DNA from: an uncultured Prochlorococcus sp.
GTDB lineage: Bacteria > Cyanobacteriota > Cyanobacteriia > PCC-6307 > Cyanobiaceae
DNA length: 64,000 nucleotides
Assembly (NCBI GenBank): GCA_902621675.1
Contig: CACNMX010000001.1
Span: forward strand, 1 to 64,000
Reading direction: 5' to 3'
In this document: in pieces, positions 51,020 through 60,361 of the stretch
Layout of the letters: each line of letters starts with the position of its first letter
Position numbering within the stretch: the stretch's first letter is position 1
Made by a program: the position numbers and the translations under genes
The notes under the pieces: model-generated
What the model was told of the DNA's origin: nothing
Seen by the model: the letters and a program-made list of their open reading frames with translations, nothing else
The model's database searches: none

Positions 51020-52429
51020 TTATTTACCTCTACCTATTTCCCAAATATTTATTCCATTTTTTCTCGCAACTTCAACATTGGATATTGATCTTGTATCAAA
51101 TAGCCAAGATGGTCGTCTCATCTTTTTAGAAAGAGAATCCCAATCTAAATTCTTAAATTCATCCCATTCTGTAAGAATTACAACTGCATCAATATTATCA
51201 AAAGAATCATTAATTGATTTTGATTTAATCCAGGATCCTTTATTATCAGAAATTTTTTTTGAGTCTCTTGGAGAGCTATTAAGTTCTTTTGCAATTTGCT
51301 CTTTTGTAACTCTTGGGTCATAAATTTGAAGGATTGCACCTTCATCAATCAAGCTAGTACAGATATTGATTGCTCTTGACTCTCTAGTATCATTAGTATT
51401 TGCTTTAAATGCAAATCCTAGAATCGCAATCTTTTTATCTTTAAGAGTTCCAAAAAGAGAATTTACAATAATTTCGGTTATTCGATTTGATTGCCAAGAG
51501 TTAATATCAATAACTTTTTGCCAATAACTAGATACTTCCTCAAGACCAAAATGATTACATATATATATTAAATTTAAAATATCTTTTTTAAAACAACTTC
51601 CCCCAAAACCAGGGCCTGCATTTAGGAAAAGTGGTCCTATCCTACTATCAGCTCCAATAGCTAGTGAGACTTCTTTTATATTTGCACCTGTTTTTTCACA
51701 TAAAGCAGATATTGAATTAATAGAACTTATTCTTTGGGCTAAAAAAGCATTTGCAATTAATTTAGCAAGTTCAGAACTCCAAAGATCAGTGGTTAGTATC
51801 TTATCTTTAACTATCCATCTAGAGTAAATATTTGTGATGATTTTTAAGGCTTCTTCATCTTCTCCTCCAATTAAAACCCTATCAGGATTTCTAAGATTTT
51901 CTATAGCAGTTCCTTCAGATAAAAATTCTGGATTAGAAATAATAGAAAAATTTTTATTTTCCTGATTATCAATTTTAGAGGATAATAAAATTTCTTTTAT
52001 AGTTTTTGCAGTATTTACTGGAAGAGTACTTTTTTCTACTACAACTGTATAACCTTTTGCAAACTTTGCTATTTGGCGGGCAGATGATTCAACCCATTTT
52101 AGATCTATGGCTTGACCAGCACCAATTCCAGATTCTTTGGTGGGTGTGTTTACTGAAATAAATATGATGTCAGCTATTGAAATATTTTTTTCAATATCAG
52201 TAGAGAAAAATAAGTTTTTACCTCTCTGTTCATTTACTATCTCTTTTAAACCCGGTTCATATATTGGTAAATCATCTAAATTTTTTGAATTCCATTTTTC
52301 AATTTTATTTTTGTTGATATCAACTATGGTTACTTTTATATTTGGACATTTTTCTGCAATTACTGCCATGGTAGGACCTCCAACATATCCTGCTCCTATA
52401 CAGCAAATATTTTTTATTTCTTTAGGCAT
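51020..52429 (-). CDS. ugd: UDP-glucose 6-dehydrogenase
   Basis: The 469-residue protein is the longer, eukaryote-like type of UDP-glucose dehydrogenase. NICCIGAGYVGGPTMAVIA is at residue 7, VEKSTLPVNTAKTI near 130, NPEFLSEGTAIENLRNPDRV near 163, and GPGFGGSCFKKDILNL with the catalytic cysteine near 268. ILGFAFKANTNDTRESRAI near 335 follows. It makes UDP-glucuronate with two NAD+. The next gene eight bases on converts that product to UDP-xylose, so the two form a short pathway. The uppermost 73 bases before it are AT-rich and may hold its promoter. Confidence 0.95.
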   Translation of the reverse strand: MPKEIKNICCIGAGYVGGPTMAVIAEKCPNIKVTIVDINKNKIEKWNSKNLDDLPIYEPGLKEIVNEQRGKNLFFSTDIEKNISIADIIFISVNTPTKESGIGAGQAIDLKWVESSARQIAKFAKGYTVVVEKSTLPVNTAKTIKEILLSSKIDNQENKNFSIISNPEFLSEGTAIENLRNPDRVLIGGEDEEALKIITNIYSRWIVKDKILTTDLWSSELAKLIANAFLAQRISSINSISALCEKTGANIKEVSLAIGADSRIGPLFLNAGPGFGGSCFKKDILNLIYICNHFGLEEVSSYWQKVIDINSWQSNRITEIIVNSLFGTLKDKKIAILGFAFKANTNDTRESRAINICTSLIDEGAILQIYDPRVTKEQIAKELNSSPRDSKKISDNKGSWIKSKSINDSFDNIDAVVILTEWDEFKNLDWDSLSKKMRRPSWLFDTRSISNVEVARKNGINIWEIGRGK

Positions 52430-52436
52430 AAAGTTT

Positions 52437-53369
52437 TTATGTATTTTTAAAATTTCGGATTGTCAAATCTAAACCTGTATCCAAATCAATTTTTGGATAC
52501 CAATCTAAAATTTCTTTTGCCAATGAAATATCAGGTTTTCTTCTTTTTGGCTCATCTTGGGGTAAAGGCATATTTTTAATTGACTCATTTAAACATAATT
52601 TATCATGAATTTTTCTAGATAAGCTTCTTATACTGATTTCTTCATTGCTGCCAATATTAATTGGCTTGGAGTAGTTTGTATTCATAAGTTTTATTAATCC
52701 ACTTACTAAATCATCAATAAAGCAGAAAGATCGTGTTTGAGAACCATCCCCATAAATTGTTAGCGGTTTTTTTTCTAAACCTTGATAAATGAAATTACTA
52801 ATTACCCTACCATCTGATCTCAACATTCTAGGTCCATATGCGTTAAAAATCCTAGCAATTTTTGTAGGTATTTTATATAAACTATTGAAATCTGTGCAAA
52901 TTGATTCAGATATTCTTTTGCCTTCTTCGTAACAACTTCTTTTGCCAGTTGGGTTTACATTCCCAAAATAATTTTCTTTCTGAGGATGAATGTTTGGGTC
53001 GCCATATATTTCGCTTGAACTTGCCAACAAAAATTCACTTTCATTTTGATAGGCATAATCGAGCAAATTTAATAGACCCAAAAGAATTGTTTTTGTGGTT
53101 TTTAAGGGATCTTTTTGATATTTTTTTGGAGAACCTGGACAAGCAAGATGCCAAATTCTATCTACTTTAAAATTGAAACCTTCTTTTGAAATAGATGTAA
53201 CATCAGAATTTAAAAATTTAAAATTTTTTTTATTTGTCCATTTTTCAATATTCTTAAATGAGCCAGTAGATAAATTATCTAAACATATAACTTCTTCATC
53301 TTTTGATAGCAATTTTTCAGTTAAGTTAGAGCCTATAAATCCTGCACCACCTGTAATAAGATTTTTCAA
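52437..53369 (-). CDS. UDP-glucuronate decarboxylase (UDP-xylose synthase)
   Basis: The 310-residue protein matches UXS: LITGGAGFIGSNLTEKLLSK at residue 4, IWHLACPGSPKKYQKDPLKT near 72 (the diagnostic ACPASP block), LASSSEIYGDPNIHPQ near 113, and SCYEEGKRISES (YxxxK) near 143. RIFNAYGPRMLRSDGRVISN near 169 follows. It decarboxylates UDP-glucuronate to UDP-xylose using bound NAD. The start is TTG (53367-53369), since no ATG precedes the Rossmann motif. It lies next to ugd, giving both steps from UDP-glucose. Confidence 0.94.
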   Translation of the reverse strand: MKNLITGGAGFIGSNLTEKLLSKDEEVICLDNLSTGSFKNIEKWTNKKNFKFLNSDVTSISKEGFNFKVDRIWHLACPGSPKKYQKDPLKTTKTILLGLLNLLDYAYQNESEFLLASSSEIYGDPNIHPQKENYFGNVNPTGKRSCYEEGKRISESICTDFNSLYKIPTKIARIFNAYGPRMLRSDGRVISNFIYQGLEKKPLTIYGDGSQTRSFCFIDDLVSGLIKLMNTNYSKPINIGSNEEISIRSLSRKIHDKLCLNESIKNMPLPQDEPKRRKPDISLAKEILDWYPKIDLDTGLDLTIRNFKNT

Positions 53370-53485
53370 ATAATTCTTGAATTTTTTAAATTATAAATTA
53401 AATAGTGAAATTTGATGCATAAAACTTTATAAATTTATTATCAAATTTTTTTATTCTTTTTTAAATAATATCCAAAAATAAAAAG

Positions 53486-53516
53486 TTAACTTTTGATTTA
53501 AAGTGTTGAATATAAT
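53486..53516 (+). promoter_or_regulatory. galE: Candidate promoter of galE
   Basis: TATAAT at 53511-53516 is a perfect -10. TTAACT at 53486-53491 is a weak -35 at 19 bases. Transcription from here would start near 53523. This places the GTG/TTG codons at 53503 and 53506 inside the promoter and argues for the ATG at 53545 as the galE start. Confidence 0.4.
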
Positions 53517-53544
53517 AAAAATAACGCATAATAAAAAATTATTT

Positions 53545-54585
53545 ATGAAGAATATTCTTTTAACAGGCGGATTAGGATTTATAGGAAGTCATACTATTAT
53601 CTCACTCATACAAAAGGGCTGCAAAGTTTATGTTGTTGATTCATGTGTAAATAGTAGAAGAGAAGTTATAAATGACATAAATAAGATTCTTGGGGGAAAT
53701 ATAAATTTATATTTAAGATTTTTTGAGGGAGATATTAGAAATTCTCTTTTGCTTGATCAAATTTTTAAAGAAGCTTTAATTGAGAAAACTAAAATCGATG
53801 CAGTTGTACATTTCGCTGCTTTGAAGTCGTCAGAACAATCAATAAAAAATCCTCTTTTGTATTGGGATAATAATTTAAATGGTACGATTTCATTATTAAA
53901 TAAAATGGATAAATATGAATGTAATAATTTAGTTTTTAGCAGTTCGGCTTATATTTATGGGCTATCTGACCAAGAATTTATTAGTGAAAAGGAAGAAATT
54001 AATCCAACTACTCCCTATGGTAAAACTAAAGCAGCTATAGAATTGCTTTTGAATGATTTATATAAAAGTAACTCAAAAAAGTGGAAAATTATTAATCTTA
54101 GGTATTTTAACCCAATAGGCTGCCATACTTCAGGGTTGCTTGGAGAATTTCCTCAAGGAAAGCCAAATAATATATTTCCAATTATTTTGAGAATAGCATC
54201 AGGTGATTGCAATAAATTAAAAATATATGGAAACAATTGGCCTACTAAAGATGGAACCTGCATAAGAGATTACATACATGTTATGGATCTTGCTGATGCA
54301 CATATTGCAGCTCTTGATTATTTAGAAAAATCTAAATCTATTTTTAAAACTTTTAATATTGGTACTGGGAAAGGAACAAGTGTACTAGAGTTAGTGAATG
54401 CTTTTAGCGAAGTTAATAATATAAAGCTTCCTTACGAATTTGTAGATAGAAGAAATGGTGATGTTTCAAATTTAGTTGCTGATAATTCACTTGCAATTTC
54501 TAATCTAGATTGGAGGCCTAAAAATGAATTAAGTGATATGTGTATCGATGGTTGGAGGTGGAGAAAAAAATTTTTAAAACCGTAA
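53545..54585 (+). CDS. galE: UDP-glucose 4-epimerase
   Basis: The 346-residue protein has the GalE plan: ILLTGGLGFIGSHTIISLIQK at residue 4, VVDSCVNSRREV near 30, VHFAALKSSEQSIKNPLLYW near 90, FSSSAYIYGLSD near 128, TPYGKTKAAIE (YxxxK) near 157, RYFNPIGCHTSGLLGE near 186 and DGTCIRDYIHVMDLADAH near 237. It interconverts UDP-glucose and UDP-galactose. An upstream GTG (53503) would add 14 residues, but it falls within a likely promoter, and the ATG gives the normal family N-terminus. It is the only plus-strand gene from 17.2 kb until the core genes begin. Confidence 0.95.
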   Translation: MKNILLTGGLGFIGSHTIISLIQKGCKVYVVDSCVNSRREVINDINKILGGNINLYLRFFEGDIRNSLLLDQIFKEALIEKTKIDAVVHFAALKSSEQSIKNPLLYWDNNLNGTISLLNKMDKYECNNLVFSSSAYIYGLSDQEFISEKEEINPTTPYGKTKAAIELLLNDLYKSNSKKWKIINLRYFNPIGCHTSGLLGEFPQGKPNNIFPIILRIASGDCNKLKIYGNNWPTKDGTCIRDYIHVMDLADAHIAALDYLEKSKSIFKTFNIGTGKGTSVLELVNAFSEVNNIKLPYEFVDRRNGDVSNLVADNSLAISNLDWRPKNELSDMCIDGWRWRKKFLKP

Positions 54586-54634
54586 ATTGAAAATAGGTAA
54601 TTTCTTAAAAAAAAATTTTTTGATTTAAGTAAGA

Positions 54635-55660
54635 TTAATTGATTTGATAGTAATTTTTATACCAATCTATGAAATTTTTAATGCCAATTAAAACTGAGGT
54701 TTTTGGTTTGAACTGAATATATTTTTCTAAAAGATCACCATCTGCAAAAGTTTTTGGAACGTCACCTGGCTGTAAAGGTAAAAATTCTTTTTTGGCTTTA
54801 ATATTTAAACAATCTTCGATTGCTTTAATATAGTTCATTAAAAGTACTGGTTCTGAATTACCAATATTGAAAATTCGGTATGGTGCCCAGCTAGTCATTG
54901 GTTTTGGATTCTTTGGGTCGAAATTATTATCAGGCAATGCTTTTTTAAATATTAATCTGTAAATACTTTCAACAACATCATCTATGTAGGTAAAATCTCT
55001 AACCATATTTCCATTATTGAACACCTGAATTGGTTCTCCCTCTAAAATAGATTTTGTAAAAAGAGAAAGTGCCATGTCAGGTCGTCCCCATGGCCCGTAA
55101 ACAGTAAAAAATCTTAATCCAGTAGTCGGCAAATTATATATGTGGCTGTAAGAATGAGCCATTAATTCATTTGATCTTTTAGAAGCTGCATATAAACTTA
55201 CAGGATGATCAATACTATCAATCTCAGAAAATGGAATTTTTTCGTTTCCTCCATAAACAGAACTGCTACTAGCATATAAGAGGTGTTCTACATTAAAAAT
55301 TCTGCAACATTCAAGTATATTTGAAAAACCCACTAAGTTTGATTGAACATAAGACATTGGATTAATGGTTGAATATCTTACTCCAGCCTGACCAGCAAGA
55401 TTAATAACAAATTTTATTTTGCATCCTTGAAATAGATCCTTAAGATCTTTGAAATTAGAAATATCTAATGTATAAAATTTTGACGAACAATTATTTCGTT
55501 TGGATAAAATTTCTAATTCTCTTAATCTATCTTTTTTTAAATTAACATCATAATAAGAATTGAAGTTATCTATACCAATTACGTTGATTTTTTTGTTTAG
55601 AAGTTTTTTTGTAATGTGGAAACCAATAAATCCTGCAAATCCAGTAACTAATATATCCAT
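54635..55660 (-). CDS. UDP-glucuronate 4-epimerase
   Basis: The 341-residue protein has ILVTGFAGFIGFHITKKLLNK at residue 3, IGIDNFNSYYDVNLKKDRL near 28 (the family-diagnostic block), INLAGQAGVRYSTINPMSYV near 87, YASSSSVYGGNEKIPFSE near 124, SLYAASKRSNEL (YxxxK) near 152, and RFFTVYGPWGRPDMA near 177. These identify the UDP-GlcA 4-epimerase, which makes UDP-galacturonate. UDP-glucuronate comes from Ugd at 51020. It converges on galE with about 50 bases between, containing an AT-only palindrome (54604-54629). Confidence 0.93.
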   Translation of the reverse strand: MDILVTGFAGFIGFHITKKLLNKKINVIGIDNFNSYYDVNLKKDRLRELEILSKRNNCSSKFYTLDISNFKDLKDLFQGCKIKFVINLAGQAGVRYSTINPMSYVQSNLVGFSNILECCRIFNVEHLLYASSSSVYGGNEKIPFSEIDSIDHPVSLYAASKRSNELMAHSYSHIYNLPTTGLRFFTVYGPWGRPDMALSLFTKSILEGEPIQVFNNGNMVRDFTYIDDVVESIYRLIFKKALPDNNFDPKNPKPMTSWAPYRIFNIGNSEPVLLMNYIKAIEDCLNIKAKKEFLPLQPGDVPKTFADGDLLEKYIQFKPKTSVLIGIKNFIDWYKNYYQIN

Positions 55661-55663
55661 ATT

Positions 55664-55885
55664 TCAATTCCTAAAAATTAAATCTTCTTCTTTTGAAGAA
55701 TATATAAATTCAGTTAAAAACTCTTGTAAATATGATTTAGCTTCCCAAACAAAAATGGAAATTTTACTAATAAATAAAATTTTTATTTTTATTCCATGAA
55801 TTTTATATCTCTTATTTAATAAAACATCAGATAAATAACTTCTATCTTGCTCTTTATTTTCACTACGGAGAGCTTTTTTCTTCAT
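55664..55885 (-). CDS. Possible small basic protein, 73 residues
   Basis: A 73-codon ATG frame lies in an otherwise empty 365-base gap between the epimerase and the O-antigen ligase-like gene. Its N-terminus is basic and polar; the rest has an Ile/Phe-rich central segment (IKILFISKISIFVW) and an acidic tail. I recognise no family. It has no clear ribosome binding site. Its stop lies only a few bases before the epimerase start, which fits a real upstream gene. It could also be a remnant. The other bases in this gap (55886-56025) show nothing I can support. Confidence 0.3.
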   Translation of the reverse strand: MKKKALRSENKEQDRSYLSDVLLNKRYKIHGIKIKILFISKISIFVWEAKSYLQEFLTEFIYSSKEEDLIFRN

Positions 55886-56025
55886 ATCTATTTAGAGGGA
55901 AAAAATAATTTTCTTCTTTATAGATTACCAAATCATAAGATCTGTTAAATATTGTCATCTTTGTTATGAATTGTTTTTTATTAAAAATAATATTCTTAAA
56001 TTTTATTTGAAAAACTAAAAAGGAC

Positions 56026-57357
56026 TCAAATATCAATTAAGTTTTTATTTGAATATATACATTTTGATCCGGCTAAAATAATCCAAAAACTGATAGCTAT
56101 TTTATAGTCATAATAAGTTACATCAAATAAGTAAGAAAAACTTACAACTAATGCTGAAATAGACCAACCTAAATCAGTTATAAAGCTTTGATGGACCTTA
56201 GGAACAATTATTCTCTGAATATAACTTAATGATTTTAAGCTTATAATTGAAAAATTTATATATATCAATAAAGCAGAGGTTAGCCCGTAGTTTGTAGCAA
56301 TATCAAGAATTAGATTATGAGAGTGATGTTGAAAGGAATTACTATCCAAATTATAAAAATATTGAAAAGAATTTGCTCCCCATCCAAAAATTGGTCTTTC
56401 TCCTATGAAATCAACAGTCTTTGTCCAAATTTTTATTCTTGGACTCTCAAGTATATTACTAAAATTCAGTTGTAAAAATTTATCTTTCAATTGATCAGGT
56501 ATGGTACCAGAAACGTCCTGTACTATTAAAAAATAAATTAAAAATAAAATTAATATAAAAAATATTGTTGAAGCTAATTTCTTAAAGCTGGATAACTTTA
56601 AGACATTATCGATGAATAATTTGATAGTTAAAAATGAACCAATTAGACCATTGCGAGAATAAGTCAAAAATAATGAAAACAAAATAACTAAAGTTAATGA
56701 AAGCGGGAGAAAATTGATTATGTTCATTTTTTTTAAAGTGTATATTAATATTGATAAAGCCAAAGGTAATATCATTAAAAGGTAAATACTATAGTAATTC
56801 GGGTTATTAAAAAAGCTTGTTAATCCACTAACGCATTCACCATTTATGCTAATTATTTCTGATTCAGTCATTGACGAGCATAGAGGTCTTTGGAAAATAA
56901 CAATAAGACCGAAAAACAACTTAAAAGGTCCGTTTAAATTTAAAAAATACTGTCCTAAACCACTTAATAAAATTGGTGTTGAACCAATTAAAAAACAATA
57001 TAATGATTCTTTTCTGGCTTTTTCAGTTTGTAAGAAATATTGTAATCCCCAAAAAACATAAAAATATGGAATCCAATTAAAAAGACCTAACCAAGTATTG
57101 AGATTATTATTAATTAGAAAATCTTTATTTTGAATATTATTTACAATGCTGCTTAAGATCATTAAAAATCCAGAAATTAAAAAAGGATAATTATATTTAT
57201 CTTTAAGAAACTTGTCTCTTGTTTTTAAAAAACCAATACTTGAGGAGATTAGTGCTAATAGAGCAGAAATTATTGGCAGAATCTGAATTAATAGAATACA
57301 TAATTTAAGATAAATATACCCTTTTTCTGTTGAAAATAACTTTTTGAAAGAATTCAC
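56026..57357 (-). CDS. O-antigen ligase/polymerase family membrane protein (Wzy_C domain)
   Basis: The 443-residue protein has about eleven hydrophobic segments. The Wzy_C/WaaL hallmark is a polar loop RIKIWTKTVDFIGERPIFGWG near residue 304 followed by HHSHNLILDIATNYG near 338. Upstream, LFLTYSRNGLIGSFLTIK near 226 is also typical. Such proteins ligate O-antigen to lipid A core or polymerise it in the periplasm. With the Wzy-like protein at 38714, the window has two such membrane enzymes, one perhaps the ligase and the other the polymerase. The start is GTG (57355-57357). It is the last glycan gene; tRNA-Arg follows 29 bases away. Confidence 0.9.
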   Translation of the reverse strand: MNSFKKLFSTEKGYIYLKLCILLIQILPIISALLALISSSIGFLKTRDKFLKDKYNYPFLISGFLMILSSIVNNIQNKDFLINNNLNTWLGLFNWIPYFYVFWGLQYFLQTEKARKESLYCFLIGSTPILLSGLGQYFLNLNGPFKLFFGLIVIFQRPLCSSMTESEIISINGECVSGLTSFFNNPNYYSIYLLMILPLALSILIYTLKKMNIINFLPLSLTLVILFSLFLTYSRNGLIGSFLTIKLFIDNVLKLSSFKKLASTIFFILILFLIYFLIVQDVSGTIPDQLKDKFLQLNFSNILESPRIKIWTKTVDFIGERPIFGWGANSFQYFYNLDSNSFQHHSHNLILDIATNYGLTSALLIYINFSIISLKSLSYIQRIIVPKVHQSFITDLGWSISALVVSFSYLFDVTYYDYKIAISFWIILAGSKCIYSNKNLIDI

Positions 57358-57386
57358 TTTTGTATTATTACTTGTTCAATTTGAAA

Positions 57387-57460
<74 letters not shown>

Positions 57461-57694
57461 ATGCAATTGTTAAAGCGCATTTTGGGGTCACTAACTTCTC
57501 ATTGGAAATTATTCACAGTATTAAAAATGTATAACTCTTCAACAGTTTAATTTTACTAAGCGATAGAAAACCAAACAAGCTTTTGAATGTTTTATTACAT
57601 ATTAAATTTTCTTTAAATAACTCTTCCTTAGAGATCATCAAATCTTTCTATATCATCTTTTTAGTAATAATATGTTTATAGAGTAGAAATATTT

Positions 57695-58342
57695 GTGCCT
57701 AAAAGAATTTCAGAAAAACAAAAAAAAGAGATGCTTGATCGTTTTTTAAAGGGCGAAAAAATTGATCAACTTTCTGAAAGGTATACTTGTACTAAAAACA
57801 CAGTTACAAAACATTTAAAAAACATTTTAAGCGAAAGTGATTTCAAAAAAATTGCAAAAAACTGCAATCTAAAGAAACAGAGTGAAAAAAATAACAGCAA
57901 TTATCAATCTTCTAAACTTGATATTCAAGAAGAAAAGAATTTAAAAGAAGAAAAAAATCAGTTTTCATTTAATAATCAATCATTTATTGAAATTGCTCCT
58001 TTAGATTATGAGATGGATAATTCATCTCGAAAAGAATTATCTTCAGTTCCTATTTCTGAGGTAGATTTCCCTAAAGTTGTTTATATGATTGTTGATAAGA
58101 AAATTGAGTTAGAGATAAAACTTTTAAAAGATTTTCCAGAGTGGGAATTCTTGCCTCATGATGATTTGAATAGAAAAACTATAGAAATATTTTTTGATTT
58201 AAATCTTGCAAAAAGATCTTGTAAAAAAGAGCAAAAGGTATTAAAAGTACCAAATAGTAACGTATTTAGAATAGCAGCACCTATTCTTATTTCTAAAGGA
58301 ATTTCAAGAATAGTTTGTGCTGAAAATCTAATAGCTCTATGA
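57695..58342 (+). CDS. Helix-turn-helix domain protein, cyanobacterial type
   Basis: The 215-residue protein starts with GTG (57695-57697). Residues 1-50 (RISEKQKKEMLDRFLKGEKI, then QLSERYTCTKNTVTKHLKNI) look like a helix-turn-helix of the transposase/sigma-like type. A Lys/Asn/Gln-rich, probably disordered linker (60-100) follows, and then a conserved C-terminal domain (SEVDFPKVVYMIVDKKIELE). I know no function for the latter. It may regulate transcription, but no operator was identified. The 234 bases before it, after tRNA-Arg, hold no gene I can support. Confidence 0.7.
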   Translation: MPKRISEKQKKEMLDRFLKGEKIDQLSERYTCTKNTVTKHLKNILSESDFKKIAKNCNLKKQSEKNNSNYQSSKLDIQEEKNLKEEKNQFSFNNQSFIEIAPLDYEMDNSSRKELSSVPISEVDFPKVVYMIVDKKIELEIKLLKDFPEWEFLPHDDLNRKTIEIFFDLNLAKRSCKKEQKVLKVPNSNVFRIAAPILISKGISRIVCAENLIAL

Positions 58343-58350
58343 GCAATTTT

Positions 58351-58569
58351 TTATTCATTATTAAAATCGAAAACAATAAAATTTCCTAAAATAGAACCCA
58401 ATATAAAACTGGAACCCACTATGAAGCTTATTGGGAGTTCTATAGTTTCGTTAATTAAAAAGTTTACTTTTTGTTTGTTTGAACTATTTTGAATACCAAT
58501 AAATAAAAGAACAAATAAACAAGAATTGAAAATCGATGAGAAGAATAATTTCTTAATAAAAAAGCTCAT
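58351..58569 (-). CDS. Small two-helix membrane protein
   Basis: The 72-residue protein has two hydrophobic helices, about residues 12-26 (IFNSCLFVLLFIGIQ) and 46-66 (ISFIVGSSFILGSILGNFIV), with a short polar loop between. The layout recalls the LapA/DUF1049 inner-membrane proteins, though the match is only by topology. It begins at an ATG and converges on the HTH gene. It lies 25 bases downstream of rsmI and may share its transcript. Confidence 0.6.
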   Translation of the reverse strand: MSFFIKKLFFSSIFNSCLFVLLFIGIQNSSNKQKVNFLINETIELPISFIVGSSFILGSILGNFIVFDFNNE

Positions 58570-58594
58570 ATTAATTAATACCTTATCTTGAATT

Positions 58595-59455
58595 TTAAAT
58601 CATATTGTAAATTTCGCTTTTTTTTAATCCATTTTTCTTCGCTAGGTATTTAGATGCTGCCGATAAGCTTAATCCTGCATTTATTAAATCATTGAGATCC
58701 TTTTTGATAATTGATTTATCAGGGTTTAAATCTCTTTTTTTTATACCTTTTATAACAACTGTTATTTCACCGATGATGTCTTTATCTCTGAAAAAATCTA
58801 TAACGTTATTGAGATTATTACCAACATGTTCTTCAAATTTTTTTGTTAATTCTCTAGCTACCATGATTTCTCTATCTCCTCCACAGAATTCGAGTAATTC
58901 ATTAAGTAATTTCCTTAGTCGTTTGGGCGACTCATAAATTATAGTTGTTTTTTCATTTTTACTAATCTCCAAAAGAATTTTTTCTCTATCAATTTTCTTT
59001 TTAGGAAGAAAGCCTTCAAATACAAAACTAGAGGAGGGAAGACCACTTGTGACAAGAGCTGTTATTGCAGCGCATGCTCCAGGAACGCAAATCATATCAA
59101 TCCCTTCAAGTTTTGCGCTCCTAGCTATATCTTCCCCGGGATCGCAGATGCCTGGCATGCCTGCATCACTTACAATGGCAATTGATTTCCCTTCTTTGAG
59201 ATCTTTTACTATTTTTGGAATTTTTATTAAAGAATTATGTTTATTAAAACTTATAAGTTTATTTGTAATATTGAACTTGTTCATTATTTTTTTTGTTTGT
59301 CTTGTATCTTCACAAGCAACTAAAGAAACATTTTTAAGAATATTTAATGCTCTTTGGGAAATGTCATTTAAATTTCCAATTGGGGTACCAACTATATATA
59401 AAACTCCATTTTCAGGTTCTTCTTTTCTATGGGATAATGAGAAATTATTATTCAT
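58595..59455 (-). CDS. rsmI: 16S rRNA (cytidine(1402)-2'-O)-methyltransferase
   Basis: The 286-residue protein matches RsmI end to end. LYIVGTPIGNLNDISQRAL lies near residue 20, VACEDTRQTKKI near 47, SDAGMPGICDPGEDIARSA near 91, CVPGACAAITALVTSGLP near 122, and FVFEGFLPKKKIDRE near 142. It methylates the ribose of C1402 in 16S rRNA. Its ATG is only three bases from the divergent cysQ start, so the two genes' promoters must lie within each other's coding regions. Confidence 0.96.
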   Translation of the reverse strand: MNNNFSLSHRKEEPENGVLYIVGTPIGNLNDISQRALNILKNVSLVACEDTRQTKKIMNKFNITNKLISFNKHNSLIKIPKIVKDLKEGKSIAIVSDAGMPGICDPGEDIARSAKLEGIDMICVPGACAAITALVTSGLPSSSFVFEGFLPKKKIDREKILLEISKNEKTTIIYESPKRLRKLLNELLEFCGGDREIMVARELTKKFEEHVGNNLNNVIDFFRDKDIIGEITVVIKGIKKRDLNPDKSIIKKDLNDLINAGLSLSAASKYLAKKNGLKKSEIYNMI

Positions 59456-59458
59456 TTA

Positions 59459-60358
59459 ATGATTAAATTACCTTCTGGTGTAGATATTAATTATCTTATC
59501 GATGATATAAGAATTTTCAGCTGGCAAGCAGCAGATATTCTGCTTTATTACTCAAAATTGTTAGAAAATTCAGATGATAAAAGAAATATACTTAAAAATA
59601 ATAATGTAGACGATCCGGTTACTTTGGCTGATTTAAAAGTTAATGAATTAATTATTAAAAAAATAAATGAAAAATATAAAAATATTAACTGGGATATTTT
59701 GAGCGAAGAAAATGCTAAGACTTCAAAAACCTTTATAACTAAGAATGATTGGGTATGGATTCTTGATCCTCTTGATGGAACAAAAGATTTTATCCAGGGT
59801 ACAGGTAACTATGCAATGCATTTGGCATTAAACTTTAAACAAAAACCTTATATTGGGTTTGTTTTGATTCCAGATAAAAATCAATTATGGATTACGGATG
59901 GAAAAAAAACATGGTGCGAAAAAAGAGATGGATCAAAATATGAACCAATTCTCTTGAATAATAAAAATCTTCATGAAATGACTTTAGTAACAAGCAAAAA
60001 TCATGGTAATGAGACTTTGAGAAAGTTAATTCAGAAAATCAATTTTTGCAAAGTACATATAATGGGCAGTATTGGATGCAAAATAGCATCTATAGTGCAA
60101 GGAGAAAGTGATATTTATATCTGTCTTAGTATGCCAGGTAAGAGTTCACCAAAAGATTGGGATTTTGCTGCGCCAGAATCTATTCTGAAAGCAGCTGGTG
60201 GGGCAATTACAAATTTAGATAATCAAGAACTATCCTACGGTAAAGATAGTTTTGAGCAAGGTGGGATCATAGTTGCTACAAATGATAAAAAAACACATGG
60301 AAGTATTTGCAGCGAAATAAAGAAAATTATTGAGAAGTATGGGATCTATCCTTTTTAA
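59459..60358 (+). CDS. cysQ: 3'(2'),5'-bisphosphate nucleotidase (inositol monophosphatase fold)
   Basis: The 299-residue protein has IMPase motifs DDPVTLADLKVNELI near residue 51, WDILSEENAKT near 80, WILDPLDGTKDFIQGTGNYA near 100 (metal site), and DWDFAAPESILKAAGG near 239. CysQ hydrolyses 3'-phosphoadenosine-5'-phosphate released in sulphate assimilation. It is divergent from rsmI with three bases between starts, and converges on pnp with three bases between. These tight spacings are typical of the core genome on this side. Confidence 0.94.
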   Translation: MIKLPSGVDINYLIDDIRIFSWQAADILLYYSKLLENSDDKRNILKNNNVDDPVTLADLKVNELIIKKINEKYKNINWDILSEENAKTSKTFITKNDWVWILDPLDGTKDFIQGTGNYAMHLALNFKQKPYIGFVLIPDKNQLWITDGKKTWCEKRDGSKYEPILLNNKNLHEMTLVTSKNHGNETLRKLIQKINFCKVHIMGSIGCKIASIVQGESDIYICLSMPGKSSPKDWDFAAPESILKAAGGAITNLDNQELSYGKDSFEQGGIIVATNDKKTHGSICSEIKKIIEKYGIYPF

Positions 60359-60361
60359 GTT

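Noticed and set aside
53503-53544. 14-residue N-terminal extension of galE from GTG 53503
   Set aside because: It overlaps a good -10 box and adds residues before the normal family N-terminus.
54604-54629. AT-only palindrome between convergent galE and UDP-GlcA epimerase genes, perhaps a bidirectional terminator
   Set aside because: The stem has almost no G-C pairs and no loop, and such palindromes are common by chance in sequence this AT-rich.
59049-59459. 136-codon plus-strand frame over rsmI, ending in the cysQ start region
   Set aside because: rsmI motifs are complete on the other strand; this frame has no family motif.
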